64,000 nucleotides of DNA, taken from contig JAFISE010000129.1 in NCBI GenBank assembly GCA_022560025.1, positions 21,215 to 85,214 of the forward strand, written 5' to 3'. Source of the stretch: Stagonosporopsis chrysanthemi. Lineage: Eukaryota; Ascomycota; Dothideomycetes; Pleosporales; Didymellaceae. The notes under the pieces are model-generated. The model saw only the letters and a program-made list of their open reading frames with translations. It was not told where the DNA came from and ran no database searches. The translations under genes were made by a program, and so were the position numbers. Positions 12,481 through 23,900 of this stretch are shown here, in pieces. Within the stretch, counting starts at the first letter, position 1. The number at the start of each line of letters is the position of its first letter.

Positions 12481-15400
12481 AATAAGCTAGGTAAGTAGAA
12501 GTACTTACTCTATTTAACTTCTAAATTAAGTACACTATAGAGAAGAATAGTAAAAGAGCAAATATCTTTAGTTAAAGAGAGTAAGACCTAGCTAACCTTA
12601 AGACAACTTAGAAAGATAATTACTCCTAAGTATTATTAAGACTCTAACAACTTTATAACTATATTAACTTTAAGCTTGCCTAAGTCTATTTTTTATATTT
12701 TTTAGTATACACTATCTATACCTTGTAGCTAAAAATATAGTTAGACTCTTTAGAACTAATTAAAGCTATACTATAATATAATTGTTAAGCTTTTAAAAAA
12801 GAGTAAAAATCTCTAGCTTTTAGTTATTAAATCTATAATAGTCTGCTTTTATACTAAGATTGTCTATATATAGTCTTAGACTTAGTACTGTGTACTTTTC
12901 TTGTTTAAGAAGCTTATAACTAAGTATTTACTACTTACTTAAGTATAAAGAAAACCTGCTAGCTACTGTTTTAATAGTATTACTAGCAAGGTATAGGCGC
13001 TAGCTATAAACAATATATATAAAACTATATCCCTTGTTACTATAGGTATCTAAAGTAGATTTAACTCTATAGGTCTTTTTACTTACTACTTATCTCTAAT
13101 TAACCTATACAGTACCTATATATAGATTTTAAGAATTTTCTAAAAGACAAAACTAAATATAATTTAATACTTATTATTATAAACTATTTAATAAAATAAG
13201 CTCTTATAATTCTATACTATAAGACAACAACTATATAAAAGATAACTTTTTTATTTATCTAATAGGTTTATTATTTTAGCTATACTCTAGAATTAATAGT
13301 ATCTAATTATAGACCTTAGTCTATATCTTGTTTCTAGTCTAAGTTCTATTAGATTATTAGCGTTAAAGTTAAACTCTCTACTACCTACTACAAGAAGACT
13401 AATAGCTAAACAAAGATTATAAACAAGTATATTAACTAAAAGCTGTAACTGTTTATAATATACAATATACTACTAAGATAACTAGTCTAAACTACTACTG
13501 CTTATTAACTACGTACAGCTTACTTTACTTTATTCTAGTATTAGAATAACTTTCTATTAAGTATTATTTACAAGTAAACTTAGATAAAGCTAGTAGTAAA
13601 ACAAACCTAATATAGATATAACTTCTAATAATAACCTAAACTACTAGAATATACTTACTCTAGCAACCTATATATACTAAGCTTAGAAGGTAGCTAAAGA
13701 GAATATAGAAAAGGCACAGCTGCAAATAAAAGCTACTAAGAGTAAGTACTATAAGCTAGTTAACTAGGTAGTAAGTAATAAAGTATACTTGTTAACAAAG
13801 AACCTAGCTGTAGAGTATTCTAGTTAAAAGCTATCTAACCTCTAGAAAAGTCTATTTAAAGTCTTTAAAAAGTTAGTTATTTATAGTATTTAAAACTTTC
13901 TTTTAGCTTATAAATCTATAACGTCTTTGCTCTAGATATACTCTGCAAAGACCTAGCAGACTCTCTACCTAGATAGAAAGCTTTAAAACTCTTAGGTATC
14001 TTAATTTAAAGAATTAAAGAATAGAAAGTATAAGAGATACTTAAAAGTAAGCTAGTCTAATAACACTTAAAGTACTATATAAGTTAGCTAAGACACAACC
14101 TTAACTCTACTTAGTACTTAGTAAAAAACTTTAAAAACACTTTCTATAAGCTAAGAGTATTTTATATTAAGTATCTATAGTTACTAGGGTTCTCTAAGTA
14201 GTTACTAAATTAGATTAAATTCTAGAACAAAAATAGCAAGTAATAGTTTAAGTAAGCACGTTATAAATTTAAAAAACAAAAAAAATCTAGACTACTCTAA
14301 ACTCTTACTAACTTAGCTAAGTAATAAAGAAAAACGTCTACTTTACTATATATATAGTAATTAAGCTAATACCTTACTAATATTACTTATCTTTTCTTTA
14401 GCATCTACTATAGAAGTATCTAAAAGAAGCTAAGCTTTTTTAAGTATAGTTTTCTTAAGACTCTTGCTCTTAGTGCTCTGCTATAAAGCTTTAACTACTA
14501 AAGCCTATAGAGATACTACTACTTACTTTAGCTCTGCTAGTTTATTATATAAAGACTGTACCTGTACAGTAAGTACTCTTATTACTTCTATTAAGGCCTA
14601 ATTAGTAATAGGCTAGATATAGTACTAATAAAGTTATATATTAGCAGCTAACACCTCTTTAAGCTGTACAGTTACTATTTATACTATACTTGCTAAGGTA
14701 TAGGCTAACTAACAGAAGTTATTCTAAGTAGTCTTATAAACAGTCTATATAGCTACTACTTTTAGCTTTTTTAACTCTTTACTTTTCTTTACTATAGCTT
14801 CTTTTTATATAATAAAGTTACTTTAAAAAGTATTATACTTAGGTCTAATATAAATTAGCAGCTATTTAAAAGTAAGCCTAAAAGCTTATAAGAAAAAAGT
14901 AATAGTAATTAAACTAGACAATACTTTTTATTCTAAAGTATATAATAAGTACAGTTTAATAATAATATTTTATTAAAAGTATATACTACTGTATTCTTTT
15001 ATATAAAGGCTTAAATTAAACAAAGGCAGATAACTTAACAAGATACTATAAGAGCGCTAAGAAGAACAGGTATTAGTATAGTAACTAAAAAACAAGCCTA
15101 GTAATAGTTAGTAGCAATTAAATAAAGTTGTTTAAAGTACTTATAGTAAGAATTAGTATCTGTTAGAGAATAGAAATAAGCAAGGTATATGTTATTTACT
15201 TAAGAAGCATGCTGTAAGCAATTTAACCTAATTAGGAAGTAGATTAAATGTATTTTTACAGTTACTATAACTTTAGTAAAAGCTACTTTATTATAGTACA
15301 AGCTCTTATAATAGCTATAAGCTTAGTAATAATTTAGTTTACTTAGTTATTGTTACTAAAGAGCTTGCTTATAATAGATAAGTATAAGGTAGCTAATATA

Positions 15401-15581
15401 GGTTGTATAGCAAAATATAAATAAAGGTTAATAATAGTAAAGAAAGACTAGAGTCTTAGAATAAATAGAAGTTAGATATGTTTTTTACTTTTTTAAAGTT
15501 TAAACCTTTATAGTACAAGAATTTTCTTTATAATTTTGCAAAATTAGATATAATCTGCCTATAAAAAGAAAGGTAATATAA

Positions 15582-15863
15582 AAATAAGATTAGTTCTTTA
15601 AGCTTACTTTATACTACTTAACAACTACTTAACTTAGATCTGTCTTTTAACTAATCCTTAGTACAGTCTTCTCTAAGCTTTTAGGTATAAGAGAAAAAGT
15701 CTCTACAGAGTTTAGATAGATAGTTTTAAAGTATCTCTTTCTATAAGACCTATAGGAATAGAGATCTAGTTTTATAGTTTATTCTAGTGCTTCTATATAC
15801 TTTGTAGCAGATACCTATATAATTTAGACCTTTTTAGTATTCTATATTGTTATACTTATAGTA
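15582..15863 (+). repeat. 3' LTR of Gypsy copy B
   Basis: Direct repeat of the LTR at 8752-9035 (see that entry), same orientation, about 7 kb downstream. It ends in a TATTGTTATACTTATA-like stretch after which similarity is lost. Confidence 0.7.
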
Positions 15864-16620
15864 CTTATATATTTTATCTTTATTAATTATAATCTAGCTC
15901 TATATCTTACACTATATACTATTAAGTAGCTTTTCTAGCTTTTTTATTAGTTATATAAGCTTGTCTAAGAGCTAAATTATACTTAGAGTAATAATATTAA
16001 ATTAACTAATACGCTAAAGTATATATTACTATAGTATAGTAGATATAGTATAATGTTTACAAAGCTAGGTATTAAAACTTATAACTACTTTGTAGTGCTG
16101 CTTGTAAACAATAATATTAAAGTCTTTAACAAAGTAGAATATATTATTATAGCTACTAAGTATAAGCTGCTAGTACTATTTATAAGAGTTTATAGTAGTA
16201 TTTTTACTATTACTTATATTATTTACTTGTTAGAGTATTATTACTTAGCTGTTCTATACAAGCTCTATTATATAGAAACTCTAACTCTACTTACTTTAAT
16301 AGTACTATATTTTACTAAATCTATAAATAAAACTCTTAGAGTTGCTATATAAAGTATATAGAAGTTAGTTTTAAATAAGATATTTTTTAATTTAAGCGTA
16401 AAAGACTTATAGATTAGTAGTATTAAAGTAATACAAGAGACTACTAAAGTAGATTACTTTAAAAAAAGTAAACCTTAATACTAACTATATTAAGCTGCGG
16501 TTTAGTGTCTACTCTACGCCTTTATATAGGTTAAGTAGTTTATCTACTTCTAAAGAGTAATAACTTAAGTGTTAACAGAAAACTTCTAAGAGTGATTATA
16601 ATCTAAGAATAAAGCAACAC
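15864..16620. repeat. AT-rich RIP-degraded DNA bordering the first gene island
   Basis: TpA-rich sequence with a 99-codon open frame at 16053-16352. Its Ile/Leu/Tyr-rich translation looks like a RIP-biased repeat fragment rather than a conserved protein. Composition switches abruptly to gene-like DNA near 16600. No gene is called. Confidence 0.5.
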
Positions 16621-16670
16621 TTTTCGCCTTCCTTAGAACAGAGTTCAACTACGTTTAGTCCTCTACGCAA

Positions 16671-18222
16671 TCAAGTATCGACGATGCCAACCTTCCAGCC
16701 CGATATTACCTTGTTCTGGAACACGCCCTCAGGATCGTACTTCCTAGCCACCTCGCGGATATATTCAACGTTACTCTCTCCATAACTTCTCAGGGGATCC
16801 TGCGTCTCGTCGACATAGTTCAGGTACTGCCAGTTCACAACAAGCTCCTCACTCCTCGCGAACTTCTCAAGTGCGACCTTGAAGCTCGCTAGCTTGTTAC
16901 GCATGATTACAGACTCCTCGGACGTCTGCGTCGAGCCAACCAATAGCCATATGAGGCTGTTACGCTCCACTTGGTCGAGACCGAGCACGTTACCTCCCTG
17001 TCGTACGGAGTGCGAGGCGAACAGAGTTGGCAAGGGCTGGAAGAGACATTGAGTCGAGAAGTTGGCGGGTGGGAGTATGGATTTTAAATCTGCCACCAAG
17101 TCCCCATGCATCTTACTAGCTTTCTTGATAATTTTGTCGTCGTTTTTGAATGTGAGGGAGAACCAAGTTTGACTAATCTTGTCAGATAGGCCGAAACGGT
17201 ACTCCATCATGTACCAGACGAGAGTTGACTCACTGTTCGTGCCTTGGGAGGTTGTAGCTGGCAGACATGTTCCACATGCTCCTTGTCTTGATATCGTTGA
17301 GTATGACAGGTACCTCCAGGATCTTGTCGAATACGGACGAGTTTGCTACGCCGCTAGTATCAACAACAACATGAGCGACAAGCACCTCAGACGAAGATGC
17401 TGCATTGTAGTTGTAGTTGACAATGAAAGCTGCTTCTGGATTCCTGTGATTGTTGTTTGTAAATTCAACCGTTAGCTCCGCAAGTCTGCCCGCTTGGTTC
17501 ATGTCGGCAGCTCGTATCCCTCCCCAAAGATCATGAGCAGGGAACGTGTACATATCGAATCTCGTCACGATCCCGAAGTTACCCGAGCCACCCTTCAGTG
17601 CCGTCCATAAATCAGAGTGCGAATTTGCATTGGCATTGATGATTTCTCCGCTCGCAAGTACGACCTCGAAGTTCGCAACATTATCGCACCCTAGTCCGTG
17701 GAGACCTGCAAAGTACGAATTGCCGCCTCCGGTCAGGAAGCCTGCCACCCCAACGTTTCCTTCGCGCCCGCCGGTAACGCATACGCCGTGGGCTAGAAGC
17801 TTCTGATACACATCTGTCCAGTTGGGCCCTGGCTGAATAGACGCGAGCCCAGACTGAGCATTGTAACTGACATCGACCATTTGCCCCAGGTCGATGGTGA
17901 CACCGCCACGGACGTCATTTGATCCCGCCCACTGAGTGTGGCCACCACTGCGAATCGCAACGACTCCGTCGGCTTTGGTGAGAACTTTGATGGCGTGAGA
18001 AACGTCTGCTGCGGTCCAAGGCTGAAAAATGCAGGAAGGCTGCAAGGCTACGTTTGCTGCCCAGTAAGACGTTTGCCGGCGATTGTAAGCCTCGAAGCCA
18101 GGCAGTAGGATTTGATCTTGGAGGCCTGCTGCTATGAGTAGGCCACATTGGGTCAAGTTGTTGCTGCGCATTATTGTGGTTAAGGGATGGATGTTGGCCT
18201 CTGAGGATGCGGACGATGCCAT
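16671..18222 (-). CDS. FAD-linked oxidoreductase, BBE / 6-hydroxynicotine-oxidase-like, one intron
   Basis: Predicted flavin oxidoreductase of the FAD-binding PCMH/BBE superfamily, 496 residues from exons 18222-17234 and 17172-16671. The 61-nt intron 17173-17233 has donor GTGAGT, a CTGAC branch-like site and acceptor ATTAG. Removing it restores frame between PRHE and QTWFSLTFKND, where unspliced reading hits TGA. RSGGH at residues 91-95 supplies the His that covalently carries FAD. The second BBE cysteine is absent (GREGNVGVAGFLTGGG), so single-His attachment is expected. The C-terminal YGESNVEYIREVARKYDP matches the BBE domain. ATG at 18222 is chosen because the longer frame from 18261 begins with TTG. 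No signal peptide is seen; the substrate is unknown. It sits alone between repeat DNA and a broken LysM gene. Confidence 0.85.
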
Positions 18223-18759
18223 GACGACCCCGCTAGCCTTTTGATTGCTGACAGTTATCAAGCGCTGCGATGCCGTGAATGTTAGTCCAATTAGAAGAGC
18301 CTATGGCAACCTTGCCCTTAGCTGCATGCATCCACGTATAAAGCCAAGAGCCAACCTTTATCTTGGTTCGTACCTCCGTCCGGTGTAGAGATGTCGCTGT
18401 GCGACACATCTGTTGCATTTTTCTGGAATCTATGAGAAGTGAGATCTGCTATTTTTCTCACATTCTGTATTCAGTAACCCTAAGCTTATAACATAAATTA
18501 CGTTCGCAACCATTCAAATCACATTGAGTTTTCGATATCATGGACAGCATACATAGTTGGGGCAAACTTCCGAGCCAATCGGGTGGCTATAAAGGAGGTG
18601 TACGAGGTCGTGCTTATGCCAAGATATTGAAACGTTGTTGGCATCCGGTGAGACATGCTGTGACTGGATGATCTTTGCCAGCGTTGGGCGAGACGGGCCC
18701 CTTTTTGCAGAGTCGCAGTCCAGGTTAGCAGGTTCTCTAACCTGGTTGAGCAATTTCAG
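18223..18759. other. Intergenic region, no supported gene
   Basis: Moderately AT-rich region upstream of the oxidoreductase and upstream of the LysM relic. Short open frames on both strands have no protein-like composition or recognisable motif. It probably contains promoter DNA for the minus-strand oxidoreductase, but no clear TATA or CCAAT element stands out. Confidence 0.4.
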
Positions 18760-20058
18760 GATATCCAAGACGTCTGCCAGGCCACAATCGCAACTAACAT
18801 AACAACGAGATTACTACCCGACTACTCCGTGTTGTTGACAACGACACCAACTTATGCAGAAATTCCGGTAACCGTGACTGACACGGAACCCGAGGCGATT
18901 GCGCTGTCTTGCGAAGGAGGCCAGGTCGTCACAACGTCATGGGTGTTGAGTAAAAACTTGATTAATTAAAGGAACCAGAGTTCCTAATTATAAGCTATTT
19001 ACTAGTAAACACACTAAGGGGTCATTGTTGCGCAATGAATGGATATTCCTTCCCTTCCACATCGGGAACCACGTTCCATCAATGGGCACGTCGTCTAACA
19101 ACAGCCTTCAAGCTTGCAACGACATTGCAATACAGAACAACGTGGCAACTGGGAATATCTTTGTCTTGAATGGAAATGAGGCGAGCTATGTTGAGGACGA
19201 AGAGATTTGCGATCCTCGGGGCTGCAAGCTTTTCCGTGTGCGCGAAGGAGATGGTACGCATGTATCGTCTTTCCTTATCTCTTCGCTTTGCTACCACATT
19301 CTTTTCCGCGATGCATCGTGGTCTGCTGAAGACCGTATTGTTGTCTCTAACATCTTGATAGCGAATCTATTGCAAGCGAAATTTCAAACGCGACAGGTCC
19401 TATCAACGGAGCTCAACTAGCAACATGGAACCCTGAAATCCTCGGAGCCTGCGATCATCTTTTCAAGGGCTAGTATGTTTGTGTGTCATAGGTGGAGACA
19501 CACTACATCATTTTTGTTTATCAGGGCCGTCTGAGAAGGCAATGGGTGATGATAATGGATTGCACTGCTGACAGCTTTCTCAGACGTCTGGAGGATCTTG
19601 GATACACCCCGCAGCTGACGCCAGCCCAGACAACAATGAAGGTCCCATGCGCGTTGGCTCGGGAAGTACTCCTACTCTTGAACTCATGGACAACCCAGCC
19701 ACACCTATTGACCCATGGCTTCTCCAAGAAGGCATAGCGGAAGGATGCACCCGCTACGTCCTCGTCGGCGCTGGGGCCTATTGCTGGAAGATCGCAAATG
19801 ACGCTCGTCGCGAACAAAAACGGCTCTTCGAGTTAAACCCAATCCCGGGTTTCACCGGAGAGTACTGCGACACAATAGTCTGGAAAGACTATTACTACTG
19901 TGTTGGGGTCACCGGGGAAGGCTCGCCCATAATGACACCAAGCGCAAGCGTTGATGAGAGTGGTTGTGTGAATTATTGATTGAGTCTACCTGAGGGAGCG
20001 ATTATCTACAGTGCGTGAAAACGGGAGGCCTAACCCAATCGAGAAGCGAGCTGGCCTA
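18760..20058 (+). pseudogene. Multi-LysM gene, 5' part (broken by stop codons and transposon insertion)
   Basis: Plus-strand segments are clearly LysM-like. ACNDIAIQNNVATGN...CDPRGCKLFRVREGD (19104-19252) precedes SESIASEISNATGPINGAQLATWNPEILGACDHLFKG-stop-YVCVS (19349-19488). GCTRYVLVGAGAYCWKIANDA...YYYCVGV follows at 19753-19911. The order matches the intact LysM protein at 43937-46095. The TAG at 19471-19473 sits where a Gln is expected (GQYVCV), i.e. CAG to TAG. Two of the three readable segments cannot be joined in frame by plausible introns. The gene is cut at the TA at 20057-20058 by a Fot1/pogo element and resumes at 34481. No confident start codon or signal peptide was found. Confidence 0.6.
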
Positions 20059-20099
20059 CTGTGTCCGTGCACCCAACGATCGGAGTCACCCAACGATCG
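20059..20099 (+). repeat. Left terminal inverted repeat of the Fot1/pogo element
   Basis: Begins directly after TA (20057-20058). It contains the motif ACCCAACGATCG twice with period 17 and matches the reverse complement of 34438-34478 with a single C/A difference. Confidence 0.9.
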
Positions 20100-20219
20100 C
20101 TCCGAGCCCTGAGGCCTACTACAAAAATGAAGCTGCAGAGCCACATACAATAGCTATTATCGTCAAATAATTTGGTGGTTTGTTCTATAGGCCTAGCAGA
20201 TCATTGTTCTCTATATAAT

Positions 20220-20970
20220 TTATCTATATAACGTGGCGGTGCGGCCGCTGCGGGTTGTGTGAGTGCGCGTAGGTGGAGGAGGCGTCGCAGGCTTTGGATG
20301 GCTACGAGCACCTACAGCACGACGCAAAGGCTTTGGTTTGACTGCAGAAGCTTTTGAGGTTGTAGTCTTGCCTCTTTGGGATAATTGTAAAGCTTTTGCA
20401 GCGTCGTTAGCCTCTTTGGCAGCGGCTCTGGCAGCTTTCCGGGCGTCTATTGCTTGACGTTCCTCTGCCTTTATCCTTGTACGCTCTTCCTTCTCCCTTG
20501 CCTGCTTTTGACGCTTCTTATCCTCAATCTTCTGCTTGTATAGCTTATTAGCAGCTGCCAACTCCTTCATCTCTACCTTTCTTAGCTCTTCCTCCTCCTT
20601 CTCTCGCTCAGTAACTGCTATGCGGACCCGTGCCTCCCGAATAGCCCGAGGAGACCATATCATAGCTCTGCCGTGATACTCCTGATGCTGTTGCAGGTCT
20701 AGTTGCCTGCTAGGTTGCTTCTGCCGCTTCTGTTTTAGGTATAGCTTCTTCTGTAATCTATCTAGTTCGTGATGAAGGAGTTCAACCTGGGTTGATAGGT
20801 GGTGGATAGTTTGGCCGAGCTTCCGGGCGCCTACACTGCAAGGATCCTTTACCTCTGCACGCAGTGTAGTACAGGCTCTAAGCCAGTCATCTGCAGAATA
20901 AGCTGTAGAACCAGAGGCAACTGAGCTGGAGCTTGTAGGTGTTGTGTAGCTGAATCTATTAAGTATAACG
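20220..20970 (-). pseudogene. Fot1/pogo transposase, C-terminal part
   Basis: Open minus-strand frame of about 250 codons without its own start. It begins TSSSSVASGSTAYSADDWLRACTTL, then a Leu-heptad-like stretch (LGQTIHHLSTQVELLHHEL), a long Lys/Arg/Glu/Ala coiled coil (EREKEEEELRKVEMKEL...AARAAAKEANDAAKAL) and a basic tail ending TRSGRTATLYR. This charged helical tail is characteristic of fungal pogo/Fot1 transposases downstream of the DDE domain. It is separated from its catalytic half by the LINE insertion. Confidence 0.8.
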
Positions 20971-20971
20971 T

Positions 20972-20985
20972 TGGGGTTTAGTGGG
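20972..20985. repeat. Target-site repeat at left LINE border
   Basis: TGGGGTTTAGTGGG. It recurs with transition differences as TAAAGTTTAGTAGG (27005-27018) between the two LINEs and TGGGGTTTGGTAGG (33254-33267) at the right border, i.e. a 14-bp target duplication within the transposase gene. Confidence 0.7.
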
Positions 20986-23900
20986 TTGGTTAGTTAGTTG
21001 GTTGGTATTCATTTTACGTCAAGTTGATAGGGATTAAGTCTACTATCTTGCCTCCCAAAGGGCATATACAACGTGCTAAGCTATAGAATTATAGTGCAAA
21101 CACACTACCTTAGAAAGCATTTCTTGCCTGTGCAGGTATTGCTACTATTTTAGAGCTACAGCTCCCCTTCTAGTTAGGGAGACTAAGTAGTACATATACA
21201 CTAAGGTAATATCCTTGTGTTTCTAAGGTATCTATAAGCTAAGTAAAAAGAGAAGAGAGTGTAAGGAATAGAGGTAGAGAGAGAAGGTAAGAGAAGAAGA
21301 GAGTAGACAGTGTTAAAGCTATTGTGCTAAGCCTAGTTCTGCTAGGTACTGCTATTACAGGGCTGCAAGAACTAGCAGAGGCAGATCTTAGTGTAGTACT
21401 GTATAAGTATAATAAAAGCTGCAAAGGTATCTAGATCCCCTACTAGTGTTGCAGTGTAGGCTAGACTCTTAGCCTAGCTAGACAGTAGTAGAGATAGTTA
21501 AAGCAGCTATCTACTAAAAGTCCTTAGAGTCTTGTAGTAGAGTATAAGGTGTTCTAGTGTCTTATCTTGCCTATATAAGTAGGTAAGATTTGCGTCTTTA
21601 TAGTTATACTTTTAGTAATACTACGTAAAGTCTCTATACCTAGTTTAGATAAAAAGAAGCCTAGCTAAAGTAGCTCTTAGTAGATTAAGCTCTTTTAGCA
21701 TGCTAGCTAGTGTATAGTTAAGACTTTAGCCTTTATACTATCTAGAGAGTTTATTTTTCCTATTAGCCTACTAGGCTTGTTGTGTCTAGCGCAGTCTTTT
21801 GCACACTATTGTTTTAATACCTAAGAGTGTTAGTATAGCTGCTTTGCTAGTTAAAGGTAACAGATGCTAGGCTTCTAGATTAGCTAGCCTATCTACTGCT
21901 TTGTTCTCTTTAATGCTAAGGTGTCTAGGGGCCTACTTAATAGAGATATTATACATCTTTATAGCACTATAGCACTTAAAGAAGGCCTACTATAAAGTAG
22001 AAGATATATTGCTCTTAAAGTACTATATAACTAAGGTACTGTTAATATATAGCTAGATACAGCGTGTGTTAAGCTTAGGTTGTCTTATTGTGTGCTAAAG
22101 GCCTCTCTATACTCTTATTACCTTAGTATTAAAGATATAGGAAGTTAGGCTAAGTAAACCTTAGCTGTTATACAGCTACTGTCTGTTCTAATATACTATA
22201 AAGCTATAAGTAACTTATTTTTCTCTTTTTTTTGTATACTGTTTAGAACTATCTAAGAAGATAGTAATATCTAATAGTAAGAGCTAGGTCTACTATTTAT
22301 AGAAGGCCTTAGTAGTAGTCTTCTTATCTATACTAAGTGTTAGATCTATACAGCAGCTAGCTAAGTAGTAAAGTACTGTAAGTGTAGCCTTAGAGATTTT
22401 TAGTAAAAAAGACGCTATCTATTATACTTTAGTCTAAACTTACTAGACCTGTCTAGTCTTTACACTTCTAGTTATTATATATACTTCTGTATACTTAGTT
22501 AGAAAGTAGTCTATATCTATAGTACGCAGGTGCACTGTAAATCTAAGTTTAGCTTCTTTTAGTACTATTACTGCTAGTAGCAGTCTAGTATCTTAAAAGA
22601 GTGCAGCTGTAAGAGTTGTTCTCTAGGCTAGCAAGATACTTCTTGCTGCTATAGCTAGTACCTTGTCTATAGCAGCTATGTGCTACTTAACATAAGCACT
22701 AACTACTTAAAGCTTATCTATTTTAAAGTCTTGTACCTATTTAGTACTACTTCTATACTAGTATTTAGTTCTATAAAAAAGTAATAAGTACATACAAGTA
22801 ATAGTAGCCTTGTAAAAAGAGCTAGCTAGAAGCTTATAGGTTGTCTTAGCTAAGCTACGTATATAATAAGCTACTCTAGCAGCCTTTATAGTATATATAG
22901 CAACATGTTGTTAGAAGGTAAGTTTGTAGTTAAACTAGACTCTTAGCTACTACAGAGCAGGCTAACTGTGCTCTCTACCTAAGAGAATTAGGTAGATTAT
23001 AAGCTAATTGTCTACTATACAGAGAAGAGCATAAGTACTATACTGTCTAGTTAAGTAAATTATCTTTTGCTTTTTTAAAGCAAAGGTAACCTTATTAGTA
23101 TTTTCTTATACTCTAATCTGCCTTAAGTCTACTGCTAAGAGCTTAATATTAGTGTCTATAGAGTGTAAGGCCTAGTATAAGTATATATTATTAGTATACC
23201 TAAACCTCTGTTTAGTGTCTATAGAGAGTAGCTCTGCTAGGTATAGTGTGTATAACACAGGCAAGAGCAGCAAGCTTTAAGGTGTACTATAGGCAACAAG
23301 GTAGCTAAAAGTAGTAACCTAGCTAAGGCAGACTTAAACTCTATATTTAGTAAGAAATAAGTCTACAAAAAGCAGCAGCTCTTAAAGCTAGCCTTACTAG
23401 GCTATCTAATAGAGCAGGCAATTTTTAAAGAGAGTATTAAACACGCTCTGTACGTCTAAAGTAACTATTATAATATACTACCTTAGTACTTATACTACTT
23501 TAGTATTATAAGTAAATACTGCTATTAAGTCTGCTATAAAGCACTTTAAGAGAGCACTACTATACTAAAAGCTAAAGATCTTGTGTGTTATAGCTGTCTA
23601 AGCTATTTGTCTAGTAACTGTCTATTCTAGTCCTTTTCTAATACAAGAAAAGAGCGCTATAAGTTTTTAAGAGTAGAGTATTATCTAATCTAATTTCTTT
23701 GCCTTTAGTATTATTACTACTTCTGCAAGCTTTTATTGTGTTAAGAAGTAACTAAGTTGCAAGCACTGCTAGTAAATTCTTTGTATATACTCTGCTATAT
23801 AGGCCTAGTAAGTGCAGAGTAACTGTATAGTAGAGCAATTAGTGCCTAGCAAGGTGCTAGAAACTTCTATTATATTTTGCTTAGTTTCTTCTAGTAAGAT

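Larger units (their letters stand above)
8745..15863 (+). mobile_element. Ty3/Gypsy LTR retrotransposon copy B, full-length but RIP-dead
   Basis: Direct LTRs bound about 7.1 kb. The plus strand shows a complete pol order: RT core YLDNIFIYSK at 11778-11807 (ancestral YLDDILIYSK), RNase H text near 12220-12480 (DRVVASIMS, YSIVFYSYSLLGLKLNQEIYNKKLFAIFQAF), and integrase text near 13200-13590 resembling HPQTxGQTERxNQxLExYL followed by a WxxLLxxxxxAYN-like segment. Order RT-RNase H-integrase defines Gypsy rather than Copia. Stops are overwhelmingly TAA/TAG at sites explained by C-to-T or G-to-A. The gag region (about 9.1-10.6 kb) is not readable. Confidence 0.8.

Noticed and set aside
16053..16352. 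99-codon frame as a real gene
   Set aside because: Ile/Leu/Tyr/Val-only composition in RIP DNA, no motif, and bounded by repeat sequence.
17150..17240. Frameshift pseudogene call for the FAD oxidoreductase
   Set aside because: A 61-nt intron with good donor, branch and acceptor restores frame exactly, so a mutation need not be assumed.
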